NCBI GenBank assembly: GCA_002453275.1
Contig: DKGN01000074.1
Coordinates: 1-27,328 of the forward strand
Reading direction: 5' to 3'
Length of the DNA: 27,328 bases
Origin: Caryophanales bacterium UBA6769
GTDB taxonomy: Bacteria > Bacillota > Bacilli > Bacillales > UBA6769
Shown: piece after piece, positions 1-8,243 of the stretch
Numbering within the stretch: the stretch's first letter is position 1
Layout of the letters: each line of letters opens with the position of its first letter
Made by a program: the position numbers and the translations under genes
Notes under the pieces: model-generated
Database searches by the model: none
What the model saw: the letters and a program-made list of their open reading frames with translations, nothing else
Told to the model about the DNA's origin: nothing

Positions 1-17
1 GCCCATGCTGGGCGCAC

Positions 18-52
18 ATTAAAAATAAAGTGGTCAATGACCACTTTATTTT
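18..52 (-). terminator. rny intrinsic terminator
   Basis: A near-perfect inverted repeat pairs 22-36 with 38-52 (13 bp usable around a 5-base loop). The outer arms are A-rich and T-rich, so a U-tract follows the hairpin in the rny transcript. The hairpin overlaps the rny stop codon (46-48). The A/T symmetry means it could also stop transcripts coming from the other strand. Confidence 0.85.
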
Positions 53-1608
53 GCGTACTCTACTGCTCGTGTTTCCCTAATCACTGTAACCTTAATATGA
101 CCAGGGTAATCAAGCTCGTTTTCAATTTTCTTTGTGATTTCTCTTGCTAAACGATAAGAGGACACATCATCAACCATGTCAGGCTTAACGATAATTCGAA
201 TTTCACGTCCTGCTTGAATCGCATACGATTTCTCTACTCCCTCAAACGATTCAGAAATCTCTTCAAGCTTTTCTAAGCGACGGATATACGTTTCAAGTGT
301 TTCCCGACGTGCTCCAGGTCTCGCTGCAGATAATGCATCTGCAGCCGCGACTAATGTCGATATGATCGAGGTTGGCTCTGTGTCTCCATGGTGTGAAGCA
401 ATACTATTAATGACAACAGGATGCTCTTTATACTTCGTAGCAAGTTCAACACCAATCTCAACATGGCTACCTTCCACTTCATGGTCAATCGCTTTTCCGA
501 TATCATGTAGCAAGCCTGCACGACGAGCGAGGTTCTCGTCTTCGCCAAGTTCAGATGCCATTAATCCCGCTAAATAAGCAACTTCCATCGAATGTTTTAA
601 TACATTTTGACCATAACTAGTGCGGTATTTAAGTCTGCCCAGTATTTTGATCAAATCCGGATGCAAACCATGTACGCCAACTTCAAATGTGGCTTGTTCG
701 CCGTATTCTCTGATGTTCTCATCAACTTCCCTACGAGACTTGTCAACCATTTCTTCGATTCGTGCCGGATGAATTCTTCCATCTTGCACAAGGTTGTCAA
801 GAGTAATCCTCGCAATTTCTCGTCGGATTGGATCAAATCCTGAAAGTATGACTGCCTCTGGCGTATCATCGATAATCAGATCAATCCCTGTTAGTGTCTC
901 AAGGGTACGAATGTTTCTACCTTCCCGACCGATAATCCGTCCCTTCATTTCATCATTTGGGAGATTCACAACAGAAACAGTTGTTTCTGCAACATGATCG
1001 GCCGCACATCGTTGAATCGCTAAAGAGAGAATTTCCTTTGCTTTCTTTTCAGCTTCCTCTTTTGCTCGATTCTCGATTTCTTTTATCATTAACGTCGTTT
1101 CATGAGTAATTTCTTTTTCAGTTTCACGAATGATAAGTTGTCTCGCGTCCTCACGACTTAAACCAGATATTCGTTCAAGTTCAGCTTTTTGTTGTTGCAG
1201 CAATCCCTCCACTGTGCTTTCAATCTCTTCAATTTGTCGTTGTTTTTTGGCGAGAGATTCTTCTCGTTTGTCTAATGTTTCTTCTTTTTTGTCTAACGTC
1301 TCGTTTCTTCTGTCGAGAATCTCTTCTTTCTGTACCAAACGGTTTTCTTGTTTTTGAAGTTCACTTCTGCGTTCGCGAATTTCACGTTCAGCTTCGATAC
1401 GAAGTTTATGTGTCTCGTCCTTCGCTTCAAGCAATGCTTCTTTCTTAGAAGCTTCTGCCTCACGCTTCCCATCTTCGATAATTTGCTTCGCTGCATGCTC
1501 TGCACTGGAAATTTTCGCTTCGGCAATTGATTTACGCCCAAGATATCCAACAAATGCTCCGACAGCTGCAGAGATAAGCATAGTGGAGATGAAAATGATT
1601 AGATCCAT
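46..1608 (-). CDS. rny: Ribonuclease Y (membrane-anchored endoribonuclease)
   Basis: This is RNase Y, the membrane-bound endonuclease that starts bulk mRNA decay in Bacillus and is the hub of its degradosome-like network. Visible parts, in order: an N-terminal transmembrane helix (about residues 3-22), a long charged coiled coil rich in E, K and R (about 30-190), a KH domain with GRIIGREGRN (about 215-275), and an HD domain with LLHDIGKA (about 335-430). The C-terminus EYAK is as I recall for B. subtilis. The frame stays open to a GTG at 1617, but that codon overlaps the ribosome-binding site; AAGGGAGG stands 8 bases before the ATG at 1608. That start gives 520 residues, the length I recall for the B. 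subtilis protein. It has its own sigma-A promoter and a leader of about 140 bases. It follows recA directly, with no pbpX between them. Confidence 0.97.
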   Translation of the reverse strand: MDLIIFISTMLISAAVGAFVGYLGRKSIAEAKISSAEHAAKQIIEDGKREAEASKKEALLEAKDETHKLRIEAEREIRERRSELQKQENRLVQKEEILDRRNETLDKKEETLDKREESLAKKQRQIEEIESTVEGLLQQQKAELERISGLSREDARQLIIRETEKEITHETTLMIKEIENRAKEEAEKKAKEILSLAIQRCAADHVAETTVSVVNLPNDEMKGRIIGREGRNIRTLETLTGIDLIIDDTPEAVILSGFDPIRREIARITLDNLVQDGRIHPARIEEMVDKSRREVDENIREYGEQATFEVGVHGLHPDLIKILGRLKYRTSYGQNVLKHSMEVAYLAGLMASELGEDENLARRAGLLHDIGKAIDHEVEGSHVEIGVELATKYKEHPVVINSIASHHGDTEPTSIISTLVAAADALSAARPGARRETLETYIRRLEKLEEISESFEGVEKSYAIQAGREIRIIVKPDMVDDVSSYRLAREITKKIENELDYPGHIKVTVIRETRAVEYAK

Positions 1609-1755
1609 TCCGTTCACCTCCCTTGCTATCTACTTGTTGGTTAAAATAGTGTTAATTGTCTTGTCTTTTGTACGATAGTTTTACACATTTCATACAGCAC
1701 AGTTATGTTTGTATACGTTTGAATTCGTAAGAATCAAGCAAATATACATAGTTTT

Positions 1756-1784
1756 ATTTTATAGTTGTGAAAATAGGTTGTCAA
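1756..1784 (-). promoter_or_regulatory. Sigma-A promoter of rny
   Basis: On the minus strand TTGACA (1779-1784) is followed by a 17-base spacer and TAAAAT (1756-1761). It lies just past the recA terminator, 148 bases upstream of the rny ATG, which implies a leader of about 140 bases. The -35 is a perfect consensus match and the -10 matches at five of six positions. Confidence 0.75.
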
Positions 1785-1793
1785 GACAGCAGC

Positions 1794-1827
1794 GAAAAAG
1801 AAAAGCAGACGTTTAGAAGCGTCTGCT
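1794..1827 (-). terminator. recA intrinsic terminator
   Basis: An 8-bp stem (AGCAGACG/CGTCTGCT, 1804-1811 with 1820-1827) has an 8-base loop and is followed in the transcript by TTTCTTTTT. The first stem base overlaps the recA stop codon (1826-1828). It separates recA from rny. Confidence 0.88.
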
Positions 1828-2878
1828 AATCTGTCAACAATGTTTCCTGTTGTTGTTCCTCACTATTTTCTTCTTCACCTTCAGCTTCGGAACCATCTAA
1901 TTCATAGTGCGCGCGAATACTAGACTCAACTTCTTCTTTAATTGGCAGGTTTTCTTTAAGGAATAACTTTGCATTTTCCCTACCTTGACCGAGTCGCTCT
2001 CCTTCAAATGAATACCAAGCTCCGCTCTTTTGAACAATTTCTAAATCAGAACCGATATCAAGAATCTCGCCCTCTTTTGAAATACCTTCCCCATACATTA
2101 TATCTACTTCCGCTTGTCTAAAGGGAGGCGCTACTTTATTTTTAACTACTTTTAGTCTCGTTTTATTTCCGACCATTTCGTTCCCTTGTTTTAATGTTTC
2201 AGCCCTTCTTACTTCTAGCCGTACAGAAGAGTAAAATTTTAATGCTCTTCCGCCAGGTGTTGTTTCCGGGCTCCCAAACATAACGCCGACTTTTTCACGG
2301 ATTTGGTTAATAAATACAGCGATCGTTTTTGATTTGCTAATCGCACCAGATAATTTACGAAGGGCCTGAGACATGAGCCTTGCTTGTAAACCAACGTGGG
2401 CATCACCCATCTCACCTTCGATTTCAGCTTTAGGCACAAGGGCAGCTACGGAGTCAATGACAACAATATCAACCGCTCCACTTCTCACGAGTGCTTCTGC
2501 AATCTCCAAGGCCTGTTCACCTGTATCGGGCTGGGATAATAATAATTCATCAATGTTAACACCTAGGTTTTGGGCGTATTCTGGGTCAAGAGCATGCTCA
2601 GCATCAATAAAAGCAGCTTGTCCACCATTCTTTTGTACTTCTGCAATCGCATGAAGAGCAACCGTCGTTTTACCCGATGATTCTGGACCGTACACTTCAA
2701 TAATTCTTCCGCGTGGATAGCCTCCAACACCAAGTGCAATATCTAATGCAAGTGAGCCACTTGAAATCGTTGATACTCTATGTTCCGCTTGCTCACCTAA
2801 CTTCATAATTGAGCCTTTTCCAAATTGCTTTTCAATTTGTCTTAGCGCCATGTCTAAAGCAGCTTTACGTTCACTCAT
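1826..2878 (-). CDS. recA: RecA recombinase
   Basis: RecA is the ATP-dependent strand-exchange protein of homologous recombination and the co-protease that triggers LexA self-cleavage. The Walker A motif GPESSGKT is at residues 64-71, VVIDSVAAL forms the Walker B strand, the L2 region follows, and the acidic C-terminal tail (SEAEGEEENSEEQ) is typical of the family. The frame is open to a GTG at 2887, but that codon lies inside the ribosome-binding site AAGGAG, which is 8 bases before the ATG at 2878. That start gives 350 residues beginning MSERKAALDM, as in other Bacilli. A consensus-like promoter and a LexA-type operator lie upstream. No terminator separates it from the helicase upstream, so cotranscription from the cinA operon is also possible. 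Confidence 0.99.
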   Translation of the reverse strand: MSERKAALDMALRQIEKQFGKGSIMKLGEQAEHRVSTISSGSLALDIALGVGGYPRGRIIEVYGPESSGKTTVALHAIAEVQKNGGQAAFIDAEHALDPEYAQNLGVNIDELLLSQPDTGEQALEIAEALVRSGAVDIVVIDSVAALVPKAEIEGEMGDAHVGLQARLMSQALRKLSGAISKSKTIAVFINQIREKVGVMFGSPETTPGGRALKFYSSVRLEVRRAETLKQGNEMVGNKTRLKVVKNKVAPPFRQAEVDIMYGEGISKEGEILDIGSDLEIVQKSGAWYSFEGERLGQGRENAKLFLKENLPIKEEVESSIRAHYELDGSEAEGEEENSEEQQQETLLTD

Positions 2879-2936
2879 ACTATTCACTCCTTATGACAAG
2901 CACGATTCTACCGAACTAGTCATCAATTTACATTTA

Positions 2937-2965
2937 ATTATACCGCTTTTTTTAGTGCTTGCCAA
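2937..2965 (-). promoter_or_regulatory. Sigma-A promoter of recA
   Basis: On the minus strand TTGGCA (2960-2965), a 17-base spacer and a perfect TATAAT (2937-2942) lie 59 bases upstream of the recA ATG. The LexA-type box sits 9 bases upstream of the -35 hexamer. Confidence 0.85.
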
Positions 2966-2974
2966 TAGTTTTTG

Positions 2975-2988
2975 CGAACATTTATTCG
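2975..2988 (-). promoter_or_regulatory. LexA (DinR) operator of recA
   Basis: The minus strand reads CGAATAAATGTTCG. This fits the Bacillus SOS box CGAAC-N4-GTTCG with one mismatch, and as I recall the B. subtilis recA box carries the same CGAAT half-site. It lies immediately beyond the helicase stop codon (which ends at 2990) and directly upstream of the recA -35, so LexA repression of recA, lifted on DNA damage, is expected. Confidence 0.82.
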
Positions 2989-2989
2989 A

Positions 2990-4576
2990 TTAATGAGCTG
3001 TTTGCAAAGAACGTTGAGGTGGTTTTGCCGGTTCTAGGTAGATTCGTGAACCATTCAAACCTTCTTGCTTTAAGCTTTCATATACGAATGGAGCAATCCG
3101 CTGAGCAACTTCAAAAAACGAGAAACGTTCAAAAATGTCAATACGCCCAACGTCTTTTTTGGGAATACTCGCGAGATTTGAGATTTCATCAACGAGTAGC
3201 TTAGGATACAGATCGATATTCCGGCCTACATTCAAGAAAAAGCGAACCATACCTTTTTCTCCACCCGTCTCTCCGAATTGATATTCCTCTGGTATATGAA
3301 GAGAGTCGACTGAAAGCATTTGTGCTAACAAGGAAGAAATCACCTTCTCAGCCGGTTGCTCTGCTAAAAGCTCATTTGCAAAACTTTCATACAATGCTTG
3401 ATGACGCTTGCCTGGTTCTGACATTCCTTCTTTAAGACGATTAAACTTCCGTTTTAGAAGCGCTTGACCATCTGGCAATACACCTTCAGGTATCTTATTG
3501 TCTATTTTTATTTCAATTGCATGTAAAAATCTTCCATCTCGGGGTGTCACTAGCGTGATGGCCATTCCAGTTTTTCCTGCTCGTCCCGTTCTTCCAATTC
3601 GGTGCACGTACTGCTCCGGATCTTCAGGGATATCGTAATTAATAACATGGGTGACATGGGCTACATCAATACCTCTAGCCGCAATATCAGTTGCAATGAG
3701 CAAATTAATGCGCTTTTTGCGGAAAGCATTCATGACATTCATACGTTGGGGTTGCGTGAGGTCTCCGTGAAGACCTTCAGCCTGGTAACCCTTTGAATTG
3801 AGCGCATCGGCCAACGTAGCGACACCTTTTTTCGTACGGCAAAAAATAATCGCTACCTCTATATTTTCCGTGTCAATAATTCTTGTCATCGTATCAAGCT
3901 TATGTTGTTCAAATGTACGATAAAACAACTGATTAATTGTATCGGCCGTTTCGTTTCCTTTCGTAACAGAAACTTGAACGGGGTTGACCATATACCGTCT
4001 TGAAAGTTTTCTAATATCATTAGGCAATGTCGCTGAAAACAGCATTGTTTGTCTCTTTTTCGGTAGTCGATTCAGAATCAATTCAATATCTTGAATAAAG
4101 CCCATATCTAACATTTCATCAGCTTCATCTAAAATAACTGTATTGATATGTTCAGTTTTTAACGTTTTACGTTGTAAATGGTCAAGGATTCTTCCCGGTG
4201 TACCGACAACGATTTGGGAGCCTCTTTTTAATTCATTGATTTGCGGATAAATGGGTTGACCACCATAAATAGCTGTAATTTGCAGTTTTAGATTTTTTGT
4301 AATCCTTTTCAACTCATCGGCTACTTGTACTGCTAGCTCCCTCGTCGGGGTCAGTATGAGTGTTTGAACGTGCTTAATCATTTGTATATTTTCAGCAACT
4401 GGAATGCCAAAAGCGGCTGTTTTACCTGTGCCGGTTTGAGCTTGCCCGATGACATCAAGGCCTTCTTTTAAAACAGGAATTGCTTTTTGTTGGATTGGAG
4501 TTGGTTCAGAGAAACCTAATTCATCCAATGCTGATTGAACGGGTCTCGATAGTTTTAATTCATGAAATGTCTTCAA
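2990..4576 (-). CDS. DEAD-box RNA helicase with C-terminal DbpA-type RRM
   Basis: This is an ATP-dependent RNA helicase of the DeaD/CsdA/CshA type, 528 residues. Seen in order: Q-motif (about 4-30, GFSEPTPIQ), Walker A AQTGTGKT (46-53), PTREL (77-81), DEAD (150-153), SAT (181-183), ATDIAARGID (295-304), HRIGRTGR (325-332), a helical middle region (about 355-425), and a DbpA-like RNA-binding fold (about 443-517, with VRFFLNVGR). The combination resembles E. coli CsdA more than dedicated DbpA. The family remodels structured RNA in ribosome assembly, cold response and mRNA decay; which of these applies is not shown. The start is TTG at 4576, two bases after the cinA stop, with AAAGGTGA inside the cinA 3' end, so translation is probably coupled to cinA. 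B. subtilis, as I recall, has no helicase between cinA and recA. Confidence 0.93.
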   Translation of the reverse strand: MKTFHELKLSRPVQSALDELGFSEPTPIQQKAIPVLKEGLDVIGQAQTGTGKTAAFGIPVAENIQMIKHVQTLILTPTRELAVQVADELKRITKNLKLQITAIYGGQPIYPQINELKRGSQIVVGTPGRILDHLQRKTLKTEHINTVILDEADEMLDMGFIQDIELILNRLPKKRQTMLFSATLPNDIRKLSRRYMVNPVQVSVTKGNETADTINQLFYRTFEQHKLDTMTRIIDTENIEVAIIFCRTKKGVATLADALNSKGYQAEGLHGDLTQPQRMNVMNAFRKKRINLLIATDIAARGIDVAHVTHVINYDIPEDPEQYVHRIGRTGRAGKTGMAITLVTPRDGRFLHAIEIKIDNKIPEGVLPDGQALLKRKFNRLKEGMSEPGKRHQALYESFANELLAEQPAEKVISSLLAQMLSVDSLHIPEEYQFGETGGEKGMVRFFLNVGRNIDLYPKLLVDEISNLASIPKKDVGRIDIFERFSFFEVAQRIAPFVYESLKQEGLNGSRIYLEPAKPPQRSLQTAH

Positions 4577-4578
4577 TC

Positions 4579-5829
4579 TTATTCACCTTTCTTTAAATGC
4601 TTCAACAAGTAATAAAAACCATAATTTGCGGTGTTCTTACGAATAGAATCACGGCTACCAATCAAATTGAGTGGATAAATGACGGTTTCTTGATCTTTAA
4701 TAGATATACCGATAAACACAGTCCCTACTTCTTTATCTTCACTTTTAGATGGACCTGCTACACCGGTAAAGCTTATGCCTATGTCTGCATCCATAATCTC
4801 ACGAACGTGTTCTGCCATTTTTTCGGCACATATTGAACTAATGGCTCCTTCACTAGTTAGGATCTCACGTGGGATATGTAAAACTTGTTCTTTTACCTCG
4901 TTTGTATAGCTTATAATTCCACCGTTAAAAATTGAACCTGCTCCAGATATTTGAGTCAATAACTGAGAGAACAGTCCTCCAGTTAGACTTTCAGCACACG
5001 CTAATTGTAAATTATTTTGTTCAAGTAATTTTGAAACTTCAAGTGGTAACGAGGTGGCGTCATAGCCGTAAAAATATTTTCCAGTTCTTTCTAAAATTAT
5101 TTTTTCCTTTTGATCAAGTATACGATTTGCTTCTTGTTCAGTCTCTGCCTTGGCTGTTAATCTTAAGGCTACTTCTCCACTACTAGCAAGGGTGGCAATA
5201 CTAGGATTATTTTGATTTTCAATTATATCATGAAGATCAGTTTCAAGTTGGGATTCACCAATTCCATAAAATCTCAAAACTCGAGATAAGATAAAATGAG
5301 AAATAATTCCCTGTTTTTGAAGATAGGGCTTAACCTCATCTAAGAACATAGGTTGAAGTTCTTTTGGTGGCCCAGGAAGAAGTATATAAAGCTTGTCATT
5401 ATGCTTATATGCCATTCCTGGCGCCATCCCATGATTATTTGCAAATACATGGGAACCCTCAATCACTAAGGCTTGTTTACGGTTATTTTCTGTCATGATT
5501 CGGTTTGCACGTTTGAAAAAGGTAGTGATGTTATGCAACGCTACTTCATTTGTCGTAAGCTCAGTATTTAGTATTTGCGCTAATGTCTCTTTCGTTACAT
5601 CATCTTGCGTAGGACCAAGTCCACCTGTGCAAATAATTAAGTTAGACCGGTCTGAAGCTTGTTCAAATATTGTTTTCATTCTGGTTGGATTGTCACCAAC
5701 TGCAGTATGATGATATACATTAACGCCTAGCATCGCAAGTTCCTTTGACAGAAACTGCGCGTTCGTATTACAAATTTGACCTAATAATAGTTCAGAACCA
5801 ACTGAAATGATTTCAGCATTCAAACTCAA
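4579..5829 (-). CDS. cinA: CinA, competence-damage inducible protein (nucleotide pyrophosphatase/NMN amidase family)
   Basis: CinA has an N-terminal MoCF-type domain (about 4-170, with GGLGPTQDD at 69-77 and PGPPKEL) and a C-terminal PncC-type amidohydrolase domain (about 260-410, with ESLTGG at 280-285). Family members hydrolyse ADP-ribose and deamidate nicotinamide mononucleotide in NAD recycling. In transforming Gram-positives cinA is often cotranscribed with recA. Length is 416 residues, the usual value. I chose the TTG at 5829 because AAGGGGGG stands 8 bases before it; a second TTG two codons later would give MNAEII, closer to the B. subtilis N-terminus, and cannot be excluded. It follows pgsA by 28 bases and is followed by the helicase after 2 bases. 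Confidence 0.96.
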   Translation of the reverse strand: MSLNAEIISVGSELLLGQICNTNAQFLSKELAMLGVNVYHHTAVGDNPTRMKTIFEQASDRSNLIICTGGLGPTQDDVTKETLAQILNTELTTNEVALHNITTFFKRANRIMTENNRKQALVIEGSHVFANNHGMAPGMAYKHNDKLYILLPGPPKELQPMFLDEVKPYLQKQGIISHFILSRVLRFYGIGESQLETDLHDIIENQNNPSIATLASSGEVALRLTAKAETEQEANRILDQKEKIILERTGKYFYGYDATSLPLEVSKLLEQNNLQLACAESLTGGLFSQLLTQISGAGSIFNGGIISYTNEVKEQVLHIPREILTSEGAISSICAEKMAEHVREIMDADIGISFTGVAGPSKSEDKEVGTVFIGISIKDQETVIYPLNLIGSRDSIRKNTANYGFYYLLKHLKKGE

Positions 5830-5857
5830 GCGTTGAACCCCCCTTATAATTTGACGT

Positions 5858-6436
5858 TTATTTAGAACTTAAAATAATTTCCTTGCTTTTCCAAAAATAA
5901 TCAAAACCTGATAGGACTGTTAAAAGAAGCGCGATCCATAACATGATATCACCAAAAGGAAACGAAATAAGTGAAAACGGAATATTATAAAATAATAATA
6001 CCGCAATCGCAACAATTTGCGCGGCTGTCTTCCATTTCGCTAAATCGCTTGCAGCAATGACTTCGCCTTCCCCAGCCGCAATTAGACGAATCCCTGTAAC
6101 CGCGAATTCCCGACTTAAAATAACAATGACGATCCAAGCCGGTGCCATTTGGAGTTGAACTAATGAAATAAGGGCAGCTGTTACTAAAATTTTGTCAGCA
6201 AGCGGATCTAAAAATTTTCCGAAATTAGTAATCATATCGTATTTTCTAGCAACATAACCATCAAGCCAGTCTGTTGCCGAAGCAATAAGAAAAATGCTTG
6301 CTCCAATAAAATGTGCCGTTGGGATCGTTTGGTTGAGAAGGTGAACTTCTCCCATTGAAAATGGAACAAGCATAAAAATCATAAAAATTGGGATTAAAAT
6401 AATCCGTAATAACGTAATTTTATTTGCTAAATTCAA
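5858..6436 (-). CDS. pgsA: Phosphatidylglycerophosphate synthase
   Basis: PgsA is a CDP-diacylglycerol-glycerol-3-phosphate 3-phosphatidyltransferase, an integral membrane enzyme making the precursor of phosphatidylglycerol. The CDP-alcohol phosphotransferase signature D-x2-DG-x2-AR-x8-G-x3-D-x3-D is complete, from D56 to D81. Several hydrophobic segments span the protein (about 8-25, 42-53, 84-105, 135-165). The frame contains an ATG at 6442, but that is one base after the GGAGG box; the TTG at 6436 lies 7 bases after it and gives 192 residues starting MNLANKITLLRI, matching the family N-terminus (MFNLPNKIT in B. subtilis as I recall). It is 30 bases downstream of rodZ and 28 bases upstream of cinA, so probably in one operon. 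Confidence 0.96.
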   Translation of the reverse strand: MNLANKITLLRIILIPIFMIFMLVPFSMGEVHLLNQTIPTAHFIGASIFLIASATDWLDGYVARKYDMITNFGKFLDPLADKILVTAALISLVQLQMAPAWIVIVILSREFAVTGIRLIAAGEGEVIAASDLAKWKTAAQIVAIAVLLFYNIPFSLISFPFGDIMLWIALLLTVLSGFDYFWKSKEIILSSK

Positions 6437-6466
6437 GCCCATTCCTCCGTCTCAAATTACGAGCAG

Positions 6467-7342
6467 TTAATCTGTACTTTTCGCTTCAATTTTAACAGTT
6501 TGTGCTGCAAGCTTTGATTGTAATTTGACTTCTTGATCGTTAATTTTCATCTGTACATCTGGAGCACTTCCGATCCGAATCCGCACACTCGTTTCATCAT
6601 CAAAATCAAACGATGGGTTGTCACCATCTGTGAATCCATCATTGATATACATTTTACCGTTTTCACCTTGGATTTTCAGCCAGGAATTGCCTGAAAACGC
6701 AAAGGAAACCGTAAACTTCTCAGCATTCGATAACAGGATATTTGTCGTATCACCGCTTACACTTGAGATTTCAAAAGCACCTTGTTTTTCATCATCTTGT
6801 TCATCGGTTTGTCCTTGTTTATCGTTTTCTGCTTTTTCATTATCTTGAACGGATTCGGCTTGATTCTTATCATCAGTAATGGCATGTTCATTTTGCTCTA
6901 CTTCAACATTTTGACCCGTTTCTCCTTGTTCATCAAGAGTAACGTCACTATCGGAATTAATATTTAACATCCAAATCACAGCAAAGATTAATACGACAGC
7001 AAAAAAGACTAGGATACCTGGTACTGCAGATACCCACTTGCTTCGTGATGATGGGGTGAGAGAAGTTCGTGATTTTCGAGGTGGAAGTGTTTCAGCAGGT
7101 TGAGGAAGCTTAGGTAACTCATGTCCATAGGTGTCCATTAAAGTCTCAAAGTTTAATCCTACTGCTTCAGCATAACTTTTCACGAACGCTTTCGTGTAAA
7201 AAGAGCCCGGTAATTTATCAAATTGTCCTTCTTCTATCGATCGTAAATAGCGTACTTGTATTTTCGTAATTGCTTGCACATCATCCAATGAGATGTTTTG
7301 TTCATTTCTTGCTTGCTTTAATCGTTCTCCTAACTCAGACAA
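6467..7342 (-). CDS. rodZ: RodZ-like membrane protein (YmfM)
   Basis: RodZ links the MreB cytoskeleton to the cell-wall elongation machinery. Seen: a cytoplasmic helix-turn-helix of the Xre type (about 1-70), a Ser/Arg/Pro-rich stretch, one transmembrane helix (about 105-127), a strongly acidic low-complexity linker (about 128-195, rich in D, E, N and Q), and a C-terminal beta-rich DUF4115 domain (about 205-285). Of two possible starts, GTG at 7351 overlaps the AGGTG box; TTG at 7342 lies 6 bases after it and gives 291 residues beginning MSELGERLKQAR. It heads the rodZ-pgsA-cinA-helicase group after the ymfI terminator. Promoter candidates within 7343-7445 are weak (for example TATGAT on the minus strand). 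The acidic linker, exposed outside the membrane, fits an alkaliphile or halophile but does not prove it. Confidence 0.92.
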   Translation of the reverse strand: MSELGERLKQARNEQNISLDDVQAITKIQVRYLRSIEEGQFDKLPGSFYTKAFVKSYAEAVGLNFETLMDTYGHELPKLPQPAETLPPRKSRTSLTPSSRSKWVSAVPGILVFFAVVLIFAVIWMLNINSDSDVTLDEQGETGQNVEVEQNEHAITDDKNQAESVQDNEKAENDKQGQTDEQDDEKQGAFEISSVSGDTTNILLSNAEKFTVSFAFSGNSWLKIQGENGKMYINDGFTDGDNPSFDFDDETSVRIRIGSAPDVQMKINDQEVKLQSKLAAQTVKIEAKSTD

Positions 7343-7445
7343 TCCTAACACCTACCACTCTATAAATCGTAGTATTCATTTAACACAAGCTTATTTCCTA
7401 TCATAAATGATTTTCAGATTGATTGGAAGGTATATTCAACTTTTA

Positions 7446-7470
7446 GAAAAAAGCTCGGCGATGCCGAGCT
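7446..7470 (-). terminator. ymfI intrinsic terminator
   Basis: A perfect 8-bp GC-rich stem (AGCTCGGC/GCCGAGCT, 7452-7459 with 7463-7470) has a 3-base loop and is followed by TTTTTTC in the transcript, 18 bases after the ymfI stop. It ends the ymfF-ymfH-ymfI unit. Confidence 0.92.
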
Positions 7471-7488
7471 CGATTCCGTACATTATGT

Positions 7489-8202
7489 TTAATACCAGGC
7501 ACCGTTAATTGAGATAATCTGTCCATTTATATAAGTGGAACGCTTTGATAACAAAAACTCAACCAAATCTGCAACTTCGGACGGTTGCCCTAATCTTCCC
7601 ATCGGGATCTCCTGTTCAAGATCACCAATTTCGTCTTCACTTAAATGGCTTAGCATTTGCGTGTCGATAGCACCTGGTGCAACACCGTTAACCTTAATCC
7701 CACTTGGCGCGACCTCCTTCGCCAATGCTTTCACAAATGTATTAAGGCCTCCTTTAACTGTTGAATATAACACTTCGCATGAAGCCCCAGTGAATCCCCA
7801 GATTGACGAAATTACAATAATATTCCCTGACTTACTTTGTACCATGTTCGGTAATAGATATTTTGTAATTAAAAAGGGTGACGTGATCTGTAATTGGATC
7901 ATCTTGAAAACTTCTTCATCATCCATATCTGTCATGAGGCCAAAAAAGCTTGTCGCACAGTTGTGTATAACCGTATTGATGTCATGCTTAATTTCTGACA
8001 AAAGCGTAGGTACAGACTCCTTAGTTGCTAAGTCAGAACGAATGGGATAAACAGGTACATTTTGAATATTTTTCTTCAGGTTATGAATTTCTTGCTCATT
8101 TCTATTGTAATGTAAATATAATCCGTAGCCTGCGTCTGCTAATTTATATGCAATGGCCCTACCTATTCCTCCGCTAGCTCCCGTGATTAAAGCATATTTC
8201 AA
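7489..8202 (-). CDS. ymfI: SDR-family oxidoreductase YmfI (FabG-like)
   Basis: A short-chain dehydrogenase/reductase of 237 residues resembling 3-oxoacyl-ACP reductase. The cofactor motif TGASGGIG is at 7-14; the catalytic Ser133, Tyr146 and Lys150 (YSTVK) are present. The usual NNAG motif is replaced by HNCA (80-83), a change known in some YmfI-type members, so the substrate may differ from that of FabG. The open frame begins at 8268 inside ymfH, but the ribosome-binding site AGGTGGGG precedes the TTG at 8202, giving MKYALITG, which matches the usual SDR N-terminus. It lies 41 bases after ymfH and ends the unit. Its conserved place beside the M16 peptidases is unexplained. Confidence 0.93.
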   Translation of the reverse strand: MKYALITGASGGIGRAIAYKLADAGYGLYLHYNRNEQEIHNLKKNIQNVPVYPIRSDLATKESVPTLLSEIKHDINTVIHNCATSFFGLMTDMDDEEVFKMIQLQITSPFLITKYLLPNMVQSKSGNIIVISSIWGFTGASCEVLYSTVKGGLNTFVKALAKEVAPSGIKVNGVAPGAIDTQMLSHLSEDEIGDLEQEIPMGRLGQPSEVADLVEFLLSKRSTYINGQIISINGAWY

Positions 8203-8243
8203 TTCATTTCCCCACCTACATGCAAATAACAAACGTGCGTATT

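Noticed and set aside
2990..4576. Helicase as a recent horizontal acquisition or mobile cargo
   Set aside because: No repeats, integrase, tRNA or composition change is visible around it, and it is translationally fitted to cinA.
7535..8050. Plus-strand ORF of 171 codons opposite ymfI
   Set aside because: It is antisense to the SDR gene, and its Ser/Pro-rich translation is typical of a shadow frame.
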